Of a stretch of 64,000 nt of DNA, positions 9,698-18,852 are shown in pieces. A model generated the notes under the pieces. The model was not told the origin of the DNA and did not search any database. It was given only the letters and a program-made list of their open reading frames with translations. This DNA is from Ruicaihuangia caeni (GTDB lineage Bacteria > Actinomycetota > Actinomycetes > Actinomycetales > Microbacteriaceae), in NCBI RefSeq assembly GCF_029952955.1, contig NZ_JASATX010000001.1, positions 682,001 to 746,000 on the forward strand, given 5' to 3'. The position numbers were made by a program, and so were the translations under genes. How positions within the stretch are numbered: position 1 is the stretch's first letter; each line of letters begins with the position of its first letter.

Positions 9698-12424
9698 TCA
9701 GCTCTCGCCGCCCGTGTTCCCGGTTGTGCCGGCGGTGACGTCGTGCAGGCGGTACTTCTCGATCGCCCGTGCCGGCACTGAAGCGTCGATCTCGCCGCGT
9801 CGCGCGAGCAGTTCGAGGGCGCGGACGACCATCGAGGGGCCGTCGATCTTGAAGAACCGTCGAGCCGCAGCGCGGGTGTCCGCGAATCCGAACCCGTCAG
9901 CGCCCAGCGTGGCGAAGTCGCCCGGTACGAACTGTCGGATCTGGTCGGGAACGGCGTGCATGTAATCCGTCGTTGCGATGAACGGTCCCTCGGCGCCCTT
10001 CAGCTTCGCGGTGATGTACGGCACCTTCGGCTCCGCTTCGGGCTTGAGGAAGTTGTGCTCCTCGGCTGCCAGACCATCGCGGCGCAGTTCCGTCCACGAG
10101 GTCACCGACCAGACATCCGCCGACACGCCCCAGTCGTCCTGGAGCAGTTGTTGCGCTTCGAGAGCCCACGGCACCGAGACCCCGGAGGCGAGCAGCTGAG
10201 CCTTCGGGCCTTCCGCGTCGTTCTTCTTCAGCAGGTAGATGCCGCGGAGCAGGCCGTCGACGTCGAGCCCGTCCGGTTCGGACGGCTGCACGATCGGCTC
10301 GTTGTAGACCGTGAGGTAGTAGATGACGTTCGGGTCCGGGTGGGCGCCGCCGTACATCCGCTCGAGCCCCGCGCGCATGACGTGAGCGATCTCGTAGCCG
10401 TAGGCGGGGTCGTACCAGACCACCGCAGGGTTCGTCGACGCGAGCAGCGGCGAGTGGCCGTCCGCGTGCTGGGTGCCTTCGCCTGTCAGCGTGGTCTTGC
10501 CGGCGGTCGCACCGATGAGGAACCCGCGCGTCAACTGGTCAGCAGCAGCCCAGATGGCGTCGCCGGTGCGCTGGAATCCGAACATGGAATAGAACACGTA
10601 GATGGGAATGAGCGGCTCGCCGTGCGTCGAGTACGACGACCCGACCGCGGTCATCGCTGCCACCGCGCCGGCCTCGTTGATGCCGACATGCATGATCTGC
10701 CCCTGCGGGCTCTCCTTGTAGGCGAGCAGCAGTTCGCGGTCGACCGAGGTGTAGTTCTGGCCGTGCGGGTTGTAGATCTTCGACGTCGGGAAGTACGCAT
10801 CCATCCCGAAGGTCCGTGCCTCGTCAGGGATGATCGGCACGATTCGGTGACCGAAGTCCTTCGAGCGCAGCAGGTCCTTCAGCAGTCGCGCGAAGGCCAT
10901 GGTGGTGGCCGCCTCGTGCTTGCCCGATCCCTTTCGAGCGGAGTCGTAGGTCGCCACCTCCGGCAGGGTGATGTGCGTGTACTTCGAACGACGCTCCGGC
11001 GTGAAGCCGCCCAACTGGCGGCGGCGCTCACGCAGGTAATCGATCGCCTCGTCGTCGGGTCCCGGGTGGTAGAACGGGGCCAGGTAGGGGTTCTCCTCGA
11101 GCTGCGCGTCAGTGATCGGCACTCGCATCTCGTCGCGGAACCGCTTGAGGTCGGGAAGTGTGAGCTTCTTCATCTGGTGCGTCGCGTTCCGGCCCTCGAA
11201 CGAGGCGCCGAGCCCGTAGCCCTTGATCGTCTTGGCGAGGATCACGGTCGGCTTGCCGGTCTGCTCCATGGCGGCCTTGAACGCGGCATAGACCTTGCGA
11301 TAGTCGTGGCCGCCGCGCCGCAATCCCCAGATCTCGTCGTCGCTGTAGTCCTTGACGAGCTCGAGCGTGCGCGGGTCTCGGCCGAAGAAGTTCTCGCGCA
11401 CGAAGGCGCCGCTCTCGGCCTTGTACGTCTGGTAGTCGCCGTCGGGCGTCACGTTCATCAGGTTCACCAGGGCGCCGTCGTCGTCGCGGGCGAGGAGCTC
11501 GTCCCACTCCCGGCCCCAGATGACCTTGATGACGTTCCAGCCGGCACCGCGGAAGAAGCTCTCGAGCTCCTGGATGATCTTGCCATTGCCGCGCACCGGG
11601 CCGTCGAGCCGCTGCAGGTTGCAGTTGACGACGAACGTGAGGTTGTCGAGTCCCTCGTTCGCTGCCCACTGCAGCGCGCCACGGCTCTCGACCTCATCCA
11701 TCTCGCCATCACCGAGGAACGCCCACACGTGCTGCTGCGAGGTGTCCTTGATGCCGCGGTTGTGGAGGTACCGGTTGATCTGTGCCTGCCAGATCGCGTT
11801 GATCGGGCCGATGCCCATCGACACGGTCGGGAACTGCCAGAACTCGGGCATCATCCGCGGATGCGGGTATGAGCTGATTCCGCCGCCGAAGTGCGACTTC
11901 TCCTGGCGGAAGCCGTCGAGGTCTTCCTCCGTCATCCGGCCCTCGAGGAAGGCGCGGGCGTACATGCCCGGCGAGGCGTGACCCTGGTAGAAGATCTGGT
12001 CGCCGCCGCCGGGGTGGTCCTGGCCGCGGAAGAAGTGGTTGAGCCCGACTTCATAGAGGGATGCCGACGAGGCATACGTCGAGATGTGGCCACCCACCGA
12101 GATTCCGGGCCGCTGTGCCCGGTGCACGGTGATCGCAGCGTTCCAGCGGATCCACCGGCGGTAGCGGCGTTCGATCTCCTCATCGCCGGGGAACTGAGCC
12201 TCGTTCTCGGGCGCGATGGTGTTGATGTAGTCGGTGACCGGCACCATCGGGACACCGAGCTGCAGCTCTTTCGAGCGCTTCAGCAGGTTCAGCATCACCT
12301 CGCGGGCGCGTCCACGCCCGTGGCTTGCGGCCACCGCGTCGAGCGACTCCCGCCACTCTGCGGTCTCCTCCGGATCCGAGTCGACGTAGTTGCTCGAATA
12401 CGGATCCTGATCGTGTACAGCCAC
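9698..12424 (-). CDS. aceE: Pyruvate dehydrogenase E1 component, homodimeric type
   Basis: A 908-residue thiamine-diphosphate enzyme that decarboxylates pyruvate and passes the acetyl group to lipoyl-E2. The ThDP motif begins at GDGEMDE and ends near [17 protein letters not shown]. The frame continues upstream to 12481, but GTG at 12424 is preferred: AGAGGAAG precedes it and the typical actinobacterial AceE N-terminus [19 protein letters not shown] follows. The partner E2 is not next to it; the sucB/lpd genes are 35 kb away, as usual for actinobacteria with a mixed PDH/ODH complex. It is followed at 2 nt by fasR. Confidence 0.95.
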   Translation of the reverse strand: MAVHDQDPYSSNYVDSDPEETAEWRESLDAVAASHGRGRAREVMLNLLKRSKELQLGVPMVPVTDYINTIAPENEAQFPGDEEIERRYRRWIRWNAAITVHRAQRPGISVGGHISTYASSASLYEVGLNHFFRGQDHPGGGDQIFYQGHASPGMYARAFLEGRMTEEDLDGFRQEKSHFGGGISSYPHPRMMPEFWQFPTVSMGIGPINAIWQAQINRYLHNRGIKDTSQQHVWAFLGDGEMDEVESRGALQWAANEGLDNLTFVVNCNLQRLDGPVRGNGKIIQELESFFRGAGWNVIKVIWGREWDELLARDDDGALVNLMNVTPDGDYQTYKAESGAFVRENFFGRDPRTLELVKDYSDDEIWGLRRGGHDYRKVYAAFKAAMEQTGKPTVILAKTIKGYGLGASFEGRNATHQMKKLTLPDLKRFRDEMRVPITDAQLEENPYLAPFYHPGPDDEAIDYLRERRRQLGGFTPERRSKYTHITLPEVATYDSARKGSGKHEAATTMAFARLLKDLLRSKDFGHRIVPIIPDEARTFGMDAYFPTSKIYNPHGQNYTSVDRELLLAYKESPQGQIMHVGINEAGAVAAMTAVGSSYSTHGEPLIPIYVFYSMFGFQRTGDAIWAAADQLTRGFLIGATAGKTTLTGEGTQHADGHSPLLASTNPAVVWYDPAYGYEIAHVMRAGLERMYGGAHPDPNVIYYLTVYNEPIVQPSEPDGLDVDGLLRGIYLLKKNDAEGPKAQLLASGVSVPWALEAQQLLQDDWGVSADVWSVTSWTELRRDGLAAEEHNFLKPEAEPKVPYITAKLKGAEGPFIATTDYMHAVPDQIRQFVPGDFATLGADGFGFADTRAAARRFFKIDGPSMVVRALELLARRGEIDASVPARAIEKYRLHDVTAGTTGNTGGES

Positions 12425-12508
12425 GTCTTCCTCTTTCTGGAGCTGACGGATAACCGGGTGGCCGCACGGAGGTTCGCTCACGCAAGGCGGCCAGACGACC
12501 CAGAGCCG

Positions 12509-12537
12509 AGTCTAGTTGCCGCTCCTGCGGCGGTCAG
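12509..12537 (-). promoter_or_regulatory. Candidate aceE promoter
   Basis: On the minus strand CTGACC (12532-12537) and TAGACT (12509-12514) are 17 bp apart, predicting a leader of about 75 nt before the aceE GTG. It lies in the gap with the divergent peroxiredoxin gene. Confidence 0.45.
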
Positions 12538-12592
12538 CAGCATCGCACTAGAGTGGCTGCCGCTGCACGCCGCCCCTTCGATAAGGACCTCC

Positions 12593-13090
12593 ATGACGAT
12601 CTCTTCGGCATCCGCTTCCGTCTCGACCGTGCCGGTTCCCGGGTCTACGGCACCCGACTTCTCGCTTGAGAACCAGTTCGGCGAGGTGGTGAGCCTTGCG
12701 GAGGTCCTAGAGAAGACGCCTGTTGTGCTCGTGTTCTTCCCCTTGGCGTTCACCGGCATCTGCACGCAAGAGCTCTGCGAACTGCGCGACAACCTCGCCC
12801 TCTTCGAGCACGCGGGTGCCACCCTTCTCGGCGTCTCGGTCGATTCGAAGGCGACACTGCGCGCCTTCGCCGACCGCGAGGGGTACGAGTTCTCGCTGCT
12901 CGCTGACTTCTGGCCGCACGGCGAGGTGGCGAGGCAGTACGGCGTGTTCCGCGATGACAGGGGGATCGCGACCCGCGGGAGCTTCGTCATCGGGCAGGAC
13001 GGCCGGATCGTCTCATCGTTCGTCAACGAACCGGGCCAAGCACGGAGCTTCGAGGAGTACCAGGCGGCGCTCGCGCTGCTCGGCAGTTGA
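12593..13090 (+). CDS. AhpE-like peroxiredoxin
   Basis: A 165-residue thiol peroxidase with the peroxidatic Cys57 in FPLAFTGICTQELCELRD and the supporting Thr54. The segments LADFWPHGEVARQYGVF and GIATRGSFVIG are characteristic of the mycobacterial AhpE group. AhpE is regarded as a one-Cys enzyme, but a second Cys62 lies five residues downstream, which could allow an intramolecular disulfide. The ATG at 12593 has AAGGA about 6 nt upstream; the open frame before it is not conserved. Divergent from aceE, so both may respond to oxidative or metabolic state. Confidence 0.9.
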   Translation: MTISSASASVSTVPVPGSTAPDFSLENQFGEVVSLAEVLEKTPVVLVFFPLAFTGICTQELCELRDNLALFEHAGATLLGVSVDSKATLRAFADREGYEFSLLADFWPHGEVARQYGVFRDDRGIATRGSFVIGQDGRIVSSFVNEPGQARSFEEYQAALALLGS

Positions 13091-13164
13091 TCGCCTTGTC
13101 GCCCCGGACGGTAGCCCGTTCCGCTCTGCCGTAACATTGTGCCGCCGGCCACCGCCGCCGGCTG

Positions 13165-13238
13165 GGGCCTTTAGCTCAGTTGGTTAGAGCGCCACGCTTA
13201 CACCGTGGATGTCGGGGGTTCGAGTCCCTCAGGGCCCA
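13165..13238 (+). tRNA. tRNA-Val (anticodon TAC)
   Basis: The acceptor strand GGGCCTT (13165-13171) pairs with AGGGCCC (13231-13237), followed by discriminator A. The D-arm is AGCTCAGTTGGTTAGAGC. The anticodon stem CCACG/CGTGG encloses loop CTTACAC with anticodon TAC at 13199-13201. The T-arm contains GGTTCGAGTC. CCA is not fully encoded (ACA follows). TAACAT at 13132-13137 is a possible -10 box. Confidence 0.95.
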
Positions 13239-13242
13239 CAAG

Positions 13243-13307
13243 AGACGCGGGGTCACACGCCTGTCGCCGTTCGATCGCAAGCGGGGTTCCGGTTGGCACC
13301 CGCGTCT
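13243..13307 (+). terminator. Possible tRNA-Val terminator
   Basis: AGACGCGGG at 13243-13251 can pair with CCCGCGTCT at 13299-13307, followed by TCTTT. The loop is long, so confidence is limited. The remaining sequence to the next start at 13462 shows no other clear feature. Confidence 0.4.
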
Positions 13308-13461
13308 TCTTTGCGCTCCCACTCATGCGGTGTGCGCCGCGTGACGCCTTGATGCGAGTTCGCCGGAAGCCCCCTACTGCGCGAGCGGTGAAGTGGTTAC
13401 CGTGGTGCCACACCGATCGCGGTGTGCGGTCGATGCCGAGGCGAATCCCGAAGGGACGCTC

Positions 13462-15606
13462 ATGGCTGGATGGAACGCGGACACGCTTGCACGCCCGGCA
13501 GGCAAGGGCGCAGTGACGATCGTCGAGGGGTCGTCGTTCTGCATCTCGGCGGCGAATGGCGACATGGTTCCGACGCTGCCGCACGGAGTGTTCGTGCGCG
13601 ACACCCGCCTCGTCTCGCGCTGGACCCTGTTAGTCGACGGGATGCCTGTGGAGTCGCTCGCCGCGATGACGCCCGACCCGCACCGCGCGGTCATGGTAGG
13701 CCGAGCGGCACATGTCCCAGGGCAGGCCGACACGCCGATCATCGTTGAACGCGACCGGCGCTTGGACGGGCACCTCAATGAACTCGTGACACTCCGCAGC
13801 TTCTCGAGAACCGAACTGAGGTGTCGTGTCGAAGTCCTCTTGGAGGCTGACTTCGCCGACATCTTCGAGGTGAAAGAAGGCCGCGCAGCGGGAGTCGCAC
13901 AGCCGAGGGTCCATGGGCCACGAGGACGGATGCTGATCGAGTCGACGTCCCACCCCGAGCGGTTGGGCCTCGAGGTGTCGGCGGCACGCTCGACCTTCGC
14001 CGCAGATCGGGTGGTCTTCGACGTCACGCTTCCGCCCCACGGCGTTTGGTCGGAGGAGATACGGCTCAACCCGACCCGATCGGGCGAGGAGATCACGTTC
14101 CGGCCGCACCAGGAGGGGATCGCGGACATGCTCTCCTCCTCTGAAAAATACTTGGATTGGCACGCCAGAATTCCGCGGCCCACGCTCGAAGATGGAGCGA
14201 TCGAGAAGGTTCTCCTGCAAAGCCATCGCGACCTCGGCGCACTGCGGATCGAAGACCCCCTACACAGGGAGCGGCAGGTAGTCGCAGCGGGGGTGCCGTG
14301 GTTCATGGCGCTCTTCGGGAGGGATTCACTGCTCACGTCCCTTATGTCTCTTCCGCTCGATCCATCGCTAGCGCTCGGGACACTGCGCACGCTCGCGGAG
14401 CTGCAAGGCACTGAGACCGAACCTGCGTCAGAAGAGCAGCCCGGCCGCATCCTGCATGAAGTGCGTCTGGGCGCCACCACGAATCTCGCACTCGGCGGCC
14501 GCTCGGTCTACTTCGGTTCGATTGATGCGACTCCACTCTTTGTCGAGACCCTCGCCGAACTGGCTCGATGGGGTGGGCTCCCGGAGGAGCACGCCGACCT
14601 TCTGGCTGCGGCGGATCGGGCGATCGACTGGGTGGAGAAATTCGGTGACCGCGATGGTGACGGCTTCGTCGAGTACGCGAGGCTCAACGAGCACGGTCTG
14701 ATCAACCAGGGCTGGAAGGACTCCTGGGACGGCATCAACTTCGCGGATGGCTCCCTGGCCGAGGCACCGATCGCCCTCTGCGAGGTGCAGGGCTATGTCT
14801 ACTCGGCGTACCGCTCGCGGGCGGAACTCGCGAGCTTCGCCGGACAGTTGTCCCAGGCTCGCGACCTCGAGCAGCGAGCTGCCGCACTCAAGGCAGAGTT
14901 CAACGCCCGATTCTGGCTTCCAGACCGGGGATACTTCGCGATCGCGCTCGACAACGACAAGCGTCCGGTCGACGCGTGCGCTTCAAACATGGGCCATTGT
15001 CTTTGGAGCGGCATCGTCGACGACGATAAGGCAGCGCAAGTGGCAGAGAGGCTGCTGTCGCGGGAGATGTTCACCGGGTGGGGGATCCGAACACTCGCCT
15101 CCGACATGGGTGCCTACAACCCCGCCAGCTACCACAACGGCTCCGTTTGGCCGCACGACAACGCGATCATCGCGGCCGGCCTCATGCGCTACGGGTTCGT
15201 CGAAGAAGCACAGCGCGTCATCTACGCGCTGTTCGAGGCAGCGGAGCGGTTCGACTCCCGTCTGCCCGAGCTGTTCTGCGGGTTCGATCGCAGCGAGTAT
15301 GCCGAGCCGGTGCCCTATCCGGCATCCTGCTCGCCACAGGCTTGGGCCGCGGCAGCACCCATCATGATGATGCGCACGCTGCTCCGGTTCGATCCCTGCC
15401 TGCCGCGGAAGGAGGTCTGGCTTGCACCGACCGTGCAGGAGACTCTGGGCGCGGTGCAGTTGCGGGATATCCCTCTGGCGGGGTCTCGCGTGTCGCTTGA
15501 GGTGTCCGGCCGCGGCGTATCGATCACCGGCGTGCCGGATGGTTTGACCCTGCGCCGCGAGCCTCGTCCACGTGCGTTCGGCATGGCAGGTGGCACGCGA
15601 TCATGA
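13462..15606 (+). CDS. Glycogen debranching enzyme-type amylo-alpha-1,6-glucosidase
   Basis: A 714-residue protein. The N-terminal domain (about 1-210) has GDMVPTLPHGVFVRDTRLVSRW, the signature of the GDE N-terminal domain. An (alpha/alpha)6 glycosidase domain follows (about 250-640), with WFMALFGRDSLLTS, LINQGWKDSWDGINFADG, SYHNGSVWPHDNAIIA and EPVPYPASCSPQAWAAA. This two-domain family is annotated as amylo-alpha-1,6-glucosidase; the natural substrate of this type is uncertain (glycogen, trehalose-type or other alpha-glucans). AAGGGA precedes the ATG at 13462. It overlaps the downstream glycosyltransferase by ATGA, which implies a joint role in an alpha-glucan or glycoside pathway. Confidence 0.85.
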   Translation: MAGWNADTLARPAGKGAVTIVEGSSFCISAANGDMVPTLPHGVFVRDTRLVSRWTLLVDGMPVESLAAMTPDPHRAVMVGRAAHVPGQADTPIIVERDRRLDGHLNELVTLRSFSRTELRCRVEVLLEADFADIFEVKEGRAAGVAQPRVHGPRGRMLIESTSHPERLGLEVSAARSTFAADRVVFDVTLPPHGVWSEEIRLNPTRSGEEITFRPHQEGIADMLSSSEKYLDWHARIPRPTLEDGAIEKVLLQSHRDLGALRIEDPLHRERQVVAAGVPWFMALFGRDSLLTSLMSLPLDPSLALGTLRTLAELQGTETEPASEEQPGRILHEVRLGATTNLALGGRSVYFGSIDATPLFVETLAELARWGGLPEEHADLLAAADRAIDWVEKFGDRDGDGFVEYARLNEHGLINQGWKDSWDGINFADGSLAEAPIALCEVQGYVYSAYRSRAELASFAGQLSQARDLEQRAAALKAEFNARFWLPDRGYFAIALDNDKRPVDACASNMGHCLWSGIVDDDKAAQVAERLLSREMFTGWGIRTLASDMGAYNPASYHNGSVWPHDNAIIAAGLMRYGFVEEAQRVIYALFEAAERFDSRLPELFCGFDRSEYAEPVPYPASCSPQAWAAAAPIMMMRTLLRFDPCLPRKEVWLAPTVQETLGAVQLRDIPLAGSRVSLEVSGRGVSITGVPDGLTLRREPRPRAFGMAGGTRS

Positions 15607-16676
15607 AGATCGGCATCATCGCGCCGCCCTGGATTCCGATCCCTCCGCCCGCCTACGGGGGCATCGAGTACTTCATCGACCTGCTGGCACGGGAACTCGC
15701 CGCAGCAGGTCACGACGTGGTGCTCGCGGCATCGGGTGACAGCACCTGTCCTGTTCGGCGCCTGCCCGGCTTTCCGGCGGCCGACGCTGCCGGAATGGGC
15801 CATACGGCCCATGAGCTCTCGCATGTGCTTCGGGCATATGAGGCCGTGGCACATGTCGATGTCGTCGTCGACAACACGATCGCCGGCCCGGTGATCGCGC
15901 GGAGCGTGCGGCTCAGAGCCGGGGTGACGGTTGCTCATGGCGCGCTTGTGCCCCGGCTGCAGGAGATCTTCGCCGCGGCCGGAACCACCATGTCCTTCGT
16001 CGCGATCTCGCATCACCAGGCGTCCACAGCACGACAGTTTCGTTTCGCCGAGGTGATCCATCACGGCATCGATGTCGACGCTGTGCCCGTCGGCCCCGGC
16101 GGGGAAGAAGCCTGCTTCGTGGGACGGATGAGCCCGGACAAGGGCGTGGTGCAAGCGATCAGCGCAGCGAGGTCCGCCGGCATCCGCCTTCGTATTGCGG
16201 CCAAGATGCGGGAGGCGTCTGAGTGCGAGTACTTCGAGAGTGCCGTGCGGCCGTTGCTCGGCCCGCGCGTGGAGTACCTGGGTGAACTGAGCGCCTCGGA
16301 GAAGTTCGAGCTGATGGGCTCCTCGTGCGCCCTGCTCAACCCCATTCAGTGGGACGAGCCGTTCGGTCTCGCAATGATCGAATCGCTCGCCACCGGAACG
16401 CCTGTGGTCGCCACTGGCCGCGGGTCGGCACCCGAGATCGTCGTCGAGGGCGAAACCGGGTTCATCAGAGGCGACCCGGACGAGCTCGCAGAGGCCTTGC
16501 AGCGCGCTTCCTCGCTGGCGAGAAGTAGCTGCAGGGCGGATGCTCGCGTCCGCTTCAGCGGGCGACGCATGGCGTCCGACTACGCATCGCTGTTCGCTCG
16601 ACTGACGGCGCGCCGAGACGACATGGATCCCTTCACCGAGGTGGATGCTGCCGGTGAGCTCGAGCCTCGCTCGTAG
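15603..16676 (+). CDS. Glycosyltransferase, GT4 family
   Basis: A 357-residue GT-B fold enzyme. The N-terminus MKIGIIAPPWIPIPPPAYGG is typical of GT4 proteins. The C-terminal donor-binding half has FVGRMSPDKGV and the E-x7-E motif in DEPFGLAMIESLATGTPVVA. It is translationally coupled to the debranching enzyme (ATGA overlap at 15603-15606). Donor and acceptor cannot be read from the sequence. No membrane segment is present, so it acts in the cytoplasm or at the inner face of the membrane. Confidence 0.85.
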   Translation: MKIGIIAPPWIPIPPPAYGGIEYFIDLLARELAAAGHDVVLAASGDSTCPVRRLPGFPAADAAGMGHTAHELSHVLRAYEAVAHVDVVVDNTIAGPVIARSVRLRAGVTVAHGALVPRLQEIFAAAGTTMSFVAISHHQASTARQFRFAEVIHHGIDVDAVPVGPGGEEACFVGRMSPDKGVVQAISAARSAGIRLRIAAKMREASECEYFESAVRPLLGPRVEYLGELSASEKFELMGSSCALLNPIQWDEPFGLAMIESLATGTPVVATGRGSAPEIVVEGETGFIRGDPDELAEALQRASSLARSSCRADARVRFSGRRMASDYASLFARLTARRDDMDPFTEVDAAGELEPRS

Positions 16677-16679
16677 ACT
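16674..16679 (+). promoter_or_regulatory. -10 element of the Nif3-like gene (leaderless)
   Basis: TAGACT lies 6 nt before GTG at 16686; its first three bases are also the stop codon of the upstream glycosyltransferase gene. Confidence 0.65.
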
Positions 16680-16685
16680 GGGCGG

Positions 16686-17516
16686 GTGCCCTATACCGCC
16701 GCCGAAGTGAACGCAGTGATCCATCGGCTGTGGCCGCTCGAGACGGCTGAGGCGTGGGACGCCCCGGGCTTCCTGGCAGGGTCACCCGACGAGCGGGTCG
16801 AGCACGTTCACCTTGCGGTCGATGCGGTCTCGGCAACCGTCGACGAAGCGCTTGAGCTGGGCGCCGATCTGTTGCTCGTGCATCACCCGCTGCTGCTCCG
16901 GGGCGTGACCTCAGTCAGCGAGGACCGCTACAAGGGCGCTCTCCTTGCTCGACTCATCCGAGGTGGTTGCGCGCTCACCGCCGCGCACACGAACGCCGAC
17001 ATCGTCGAGCGCGGTACATCGGCGATGCTCGCCGAGGCCCTCGGGCTCGTCGATACGCGTCCCATCGTCCCGTCAGCGGGGAGCCAGGACACCGGACTGG
17101 GGCGTGTTGGCACGCTGCCTGCGCCCATTGCGCTGCGCGAGCTGGCGCAGCGTGTGGCCTCGGCGATCCCCGTCACTCGTGCGGGCATCCGTGTCGCAGG
17201 CGACGCGACGCAGCCGGTGCGCACCGTCGCGCTCTGCGGCGGTGCCGGCGATTCGCTGCTCTCGCACCCGGCTGTCACCGCAGCCGACGTGTACATCACG
17301 GCCGATCTGCGACATCACCCGGCGTCAGAGGCACGGGAGCAGGCGATGATCGGCGGCGGACCGGCGCTGATCGATCTCTCGCACTGGGCGAGCGAGTGGC
17401 TGTGGCTGCCTGCCGCAGCCGAACAACTGAGGGCCGAACTCCCGCGAATCACCGTCACGATCAGCGAGCTGAGCACCGATCCATGGGATTTCGTCGTCGG
17501 CTCGACCGAGCACTGA
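16686..17516 (+). CDS. Nif3-like dinuclear metal centre protein
   Basis: A 276-residue member of the NIF3/YbgI (DUF34) family, which forms toroidal hexamers around two-metal sites. Likely ligands are the two His in LLVHHPLL, the His and Asp in AAHTNADI, and His/Glu near SHWASEW. The length is that of the short form without the inserted PII-like domain. Function in the family is unsettled; a role related to GTP cyclohydrolase I has been proposed for homologues. It is the first gene of a run with the coiled-coil and RNase H-like genes. Confidence 0.88.
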   Translation: MPYTAAEVNAVIHRLWPLETAEAWDAPGFLAGSPDERVEHVHLAVDAVSATVDEALELGADLLLVHHPLLLRGVTSVSEDRYKGALLARLIRGGCALTAAHTNADIVERGTSAMLAEALGLVDTRPIVPSAGSQDTGLGRVGTLPAPIALRELAQRVASAIPVTRAGIRVAGDATQPVRTVALCGGAGDSLLSHPAVTAADVYITADLRHHPASEAREQAMIGGGPALIDLSHWASEWLWLPAAAEQLRAELPRITVTISELSTDPWDFVVGSTEH

Positions 17517-17577
17517 ACGCCACCCGGCCGCGTCACTGACGCGTCACCGCTGAAGCAACCGACCAGGAGGAGACCCG

Positions 17578-18318
17578 ATGACGATCAAGGCGAGCCCCGA
17601 TGAGCAGGCGCTGCTGCTCGACCTGCAGGCGAGCGACACGCGAGCGCAGCAGCTCAACCATCGCCTCAAGACCCTGCCCGAGCACGCCGAACTCGCCGAG
17701 GTGACGAAGCAGGGCGACGCGGTGCGCAGAACTCTCGCCGAGCGCGCCGGCGCGCTCGAAGACGCCGAGGCGGAACTGCGTCGATCCGAGTCGGATGTGG
17801 AACTCGTGGAGGCCCGGATCAAGCGTGATGAGGATCGGCTCCAGCAGACCCAGTCGGCCAAGGACGCCCAAGGGCTCGAGCATGAACTGGTGTCGCTGCG
17901 CAAGCGCCGTTCCGACCTCGAGGACATTGAGCTCGAGCTCATGGAGCGGGTCGACGCGCTGCGAGCGGAGCGGGATGCCGTGGCGACCGAGCTGGCGGCG
18001 GTTGATGCGCGTGCGGCCGAGGTGCGCGCGGCCCGTGATGCCGAGACCGCGCGCCTTCAGAGCGAACTGCAGCACGCGGCAGCCAACCGAGCCACCATCG
18101 CGAGTCGTGTGCCTGCTGAGCTGCTCGCGCTCTACGAGCGTCAGCGTGAACGGTACGGCTTCGGTGCCAGCCTCCTGCAGGGCGGCGTGACCACGGCCAG
18201 CGGTGTACGGCTCAACGAATCCGACATGGCGCAGATCCGCAATGCTGCACCCGACGACGTGCTGCTCTGCCCGGACTCGAACGCGGTCCTCGTGCGCACT
18301 GCGGAGTCAGGGCTGTGA
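17578..18318 (+). CDS. Coiled-coil protein of the C4-type zinc-ribbon family, zinc ribbon degenerate
   Basis: A 246-residue protein. Residues 10-175 form a long charged helix with heptad-like Leu/Ala and many Glu/Arg, which is an antiparallel coiled coil in this family. The C-terminal domain keeps the family core (VRLNESDMAQIRNAAPDD and AVLVRT), but the four zinc cysteines are gone and only one Cys remains (LLCPDSN). AGGAGGAGAC precedes the ATG at 17578. The gene overlaps the RNase H-like gene (GTGA), a pairing common in actinobacteria. The function is unknown. Confidence 0.8.
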   Translation: MTIKASPDEQALLLDLQASDTRAQQLNHRLKTLPEHAELAEVTKQGDAVRRTLAERAGALEDAEAELRRSESDVELVEARIKRDEDRLQQTQSAKDAQGLEHELVSLRKRRSDLEDIELELMERVDALRAERDAVATELAAVDARAAEVRAARDAETARLQSELQHAAANRATIASRVPAELLALYERQRERYGFGASLLQGGVTTASGVRLNESDMAQIRNAAPDDVLLCPDSNAVLVRTAESGL

Positions 18319-18734
18319 GCCGCACGCTCATCATCGAGGCCGACGGCGGCTCGCGAGGGAACCCCGGGGAGGCGGGCTCGGGCGCGGTGGTCATTGACGG
18401 TTCATCCGGCGAGATCCTCGCAGAGCTCGGGCTCTATGTGGGTGTCGCCTCGAACAACGTCGCCGAGTACAAGGGCATGATCGCCGGAGTGACGCGCGCC
18501 CTCGCCATCGACCCGGATGCCGAGTTGCACGTGCGGATGGATTCGAAGCTCGTGGTCGAGCAGATGAGCGGGCGCTGGAAGATCAAGCATCCGGACATGG
18601 CGGAATTGGCTGCACAGGCCCGAGCACTGCTCATCGGCACACCCGTGCGCTTCGAGTGGATCCCGCGAGAGCAGAACTCTCGCGCCGACAAGCTCGCCAA
18701 TCGCGCAATGGACCTCAGAGCCTCGTTCGACTGA
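18315..18734 (+). CDS. RNase H-like (reverse-transcriptase-like) protein
   Basis: A 139-residue RNase HI-fold protein. The acidic residues expected for two-metal catalysis are present: Asp in ADGGSRGNPG, Glu in NNVAEYKG, Asp in MDSKLVVEQM and Asp in SRADKLANRAMD. It corresponds to the N-terminal half of the actinobacterial bifunctional RNase H/acid phosphatase, without the phosphatase half. It probably removes RNA from RNA-DNA hybrids. Its GTG overlaps the stop of the upstream gene. The stop codon lies in the first unit of a 15-bp tandem repeat. Confidence 0.87.
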   Translation: MSRTLIIEADGGSRGNPGEAGSGAVVIDGSSGEILAELGLYVGVASNNVAEYKGMIAGVTRALAIDPDAELHVRMDSKLVVEQMSGRWKIKHPDMAELAAQARALLIGTPVRFEWIPREQNSRADKLANRAMDLRASFD

Positions 18735-18800
18735 TCAGCGTTTCGCTCATCAGTGCTCGACTGATCAGCGCCTGACTGATCAGTGTTCGACTATCGATGC
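18726..18800 (+). repeat. 15-bp tandem repeat, five units, at the RNase H-like gene stop
   Basis: Units start at 18726, 18741, 18756, 18771 and 18786. Three contain CTGATCAG, one CTCATCAG, and the last is degenerate (CTATCGAT). Unit 1 holds the last two sense codons and the stop codon of the upstream gene. Confidence 0.85.
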
Positions 18801-18838
18801 GAAAGGGCGGCCCGGAGTGATCCGACCCGCCCTTTCGC
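18799..18838. terminator. Bidirectional hairpin terminator
   Basis: GCGAAAGGGCGG (18799-18810) pairs perfectly with CCGCCCTTTCGC (18827-18838). It lies between the convergent RNase H-like and malic enzyme genes. Confidence 0.8.
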
Positions 18839-18852
18839 GTGGAAGTGATCGA

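Noticed and set aside
13198-13584. Minus-strand frame starting near the glycogen debranching gene and running into tRNA-Val
   Set aside because: Overlaps the tRNA and the start of a conserved gene; typical read-through of tRNA complement (VGPEGLEPPTSTV) mis-annotated in many genomes.
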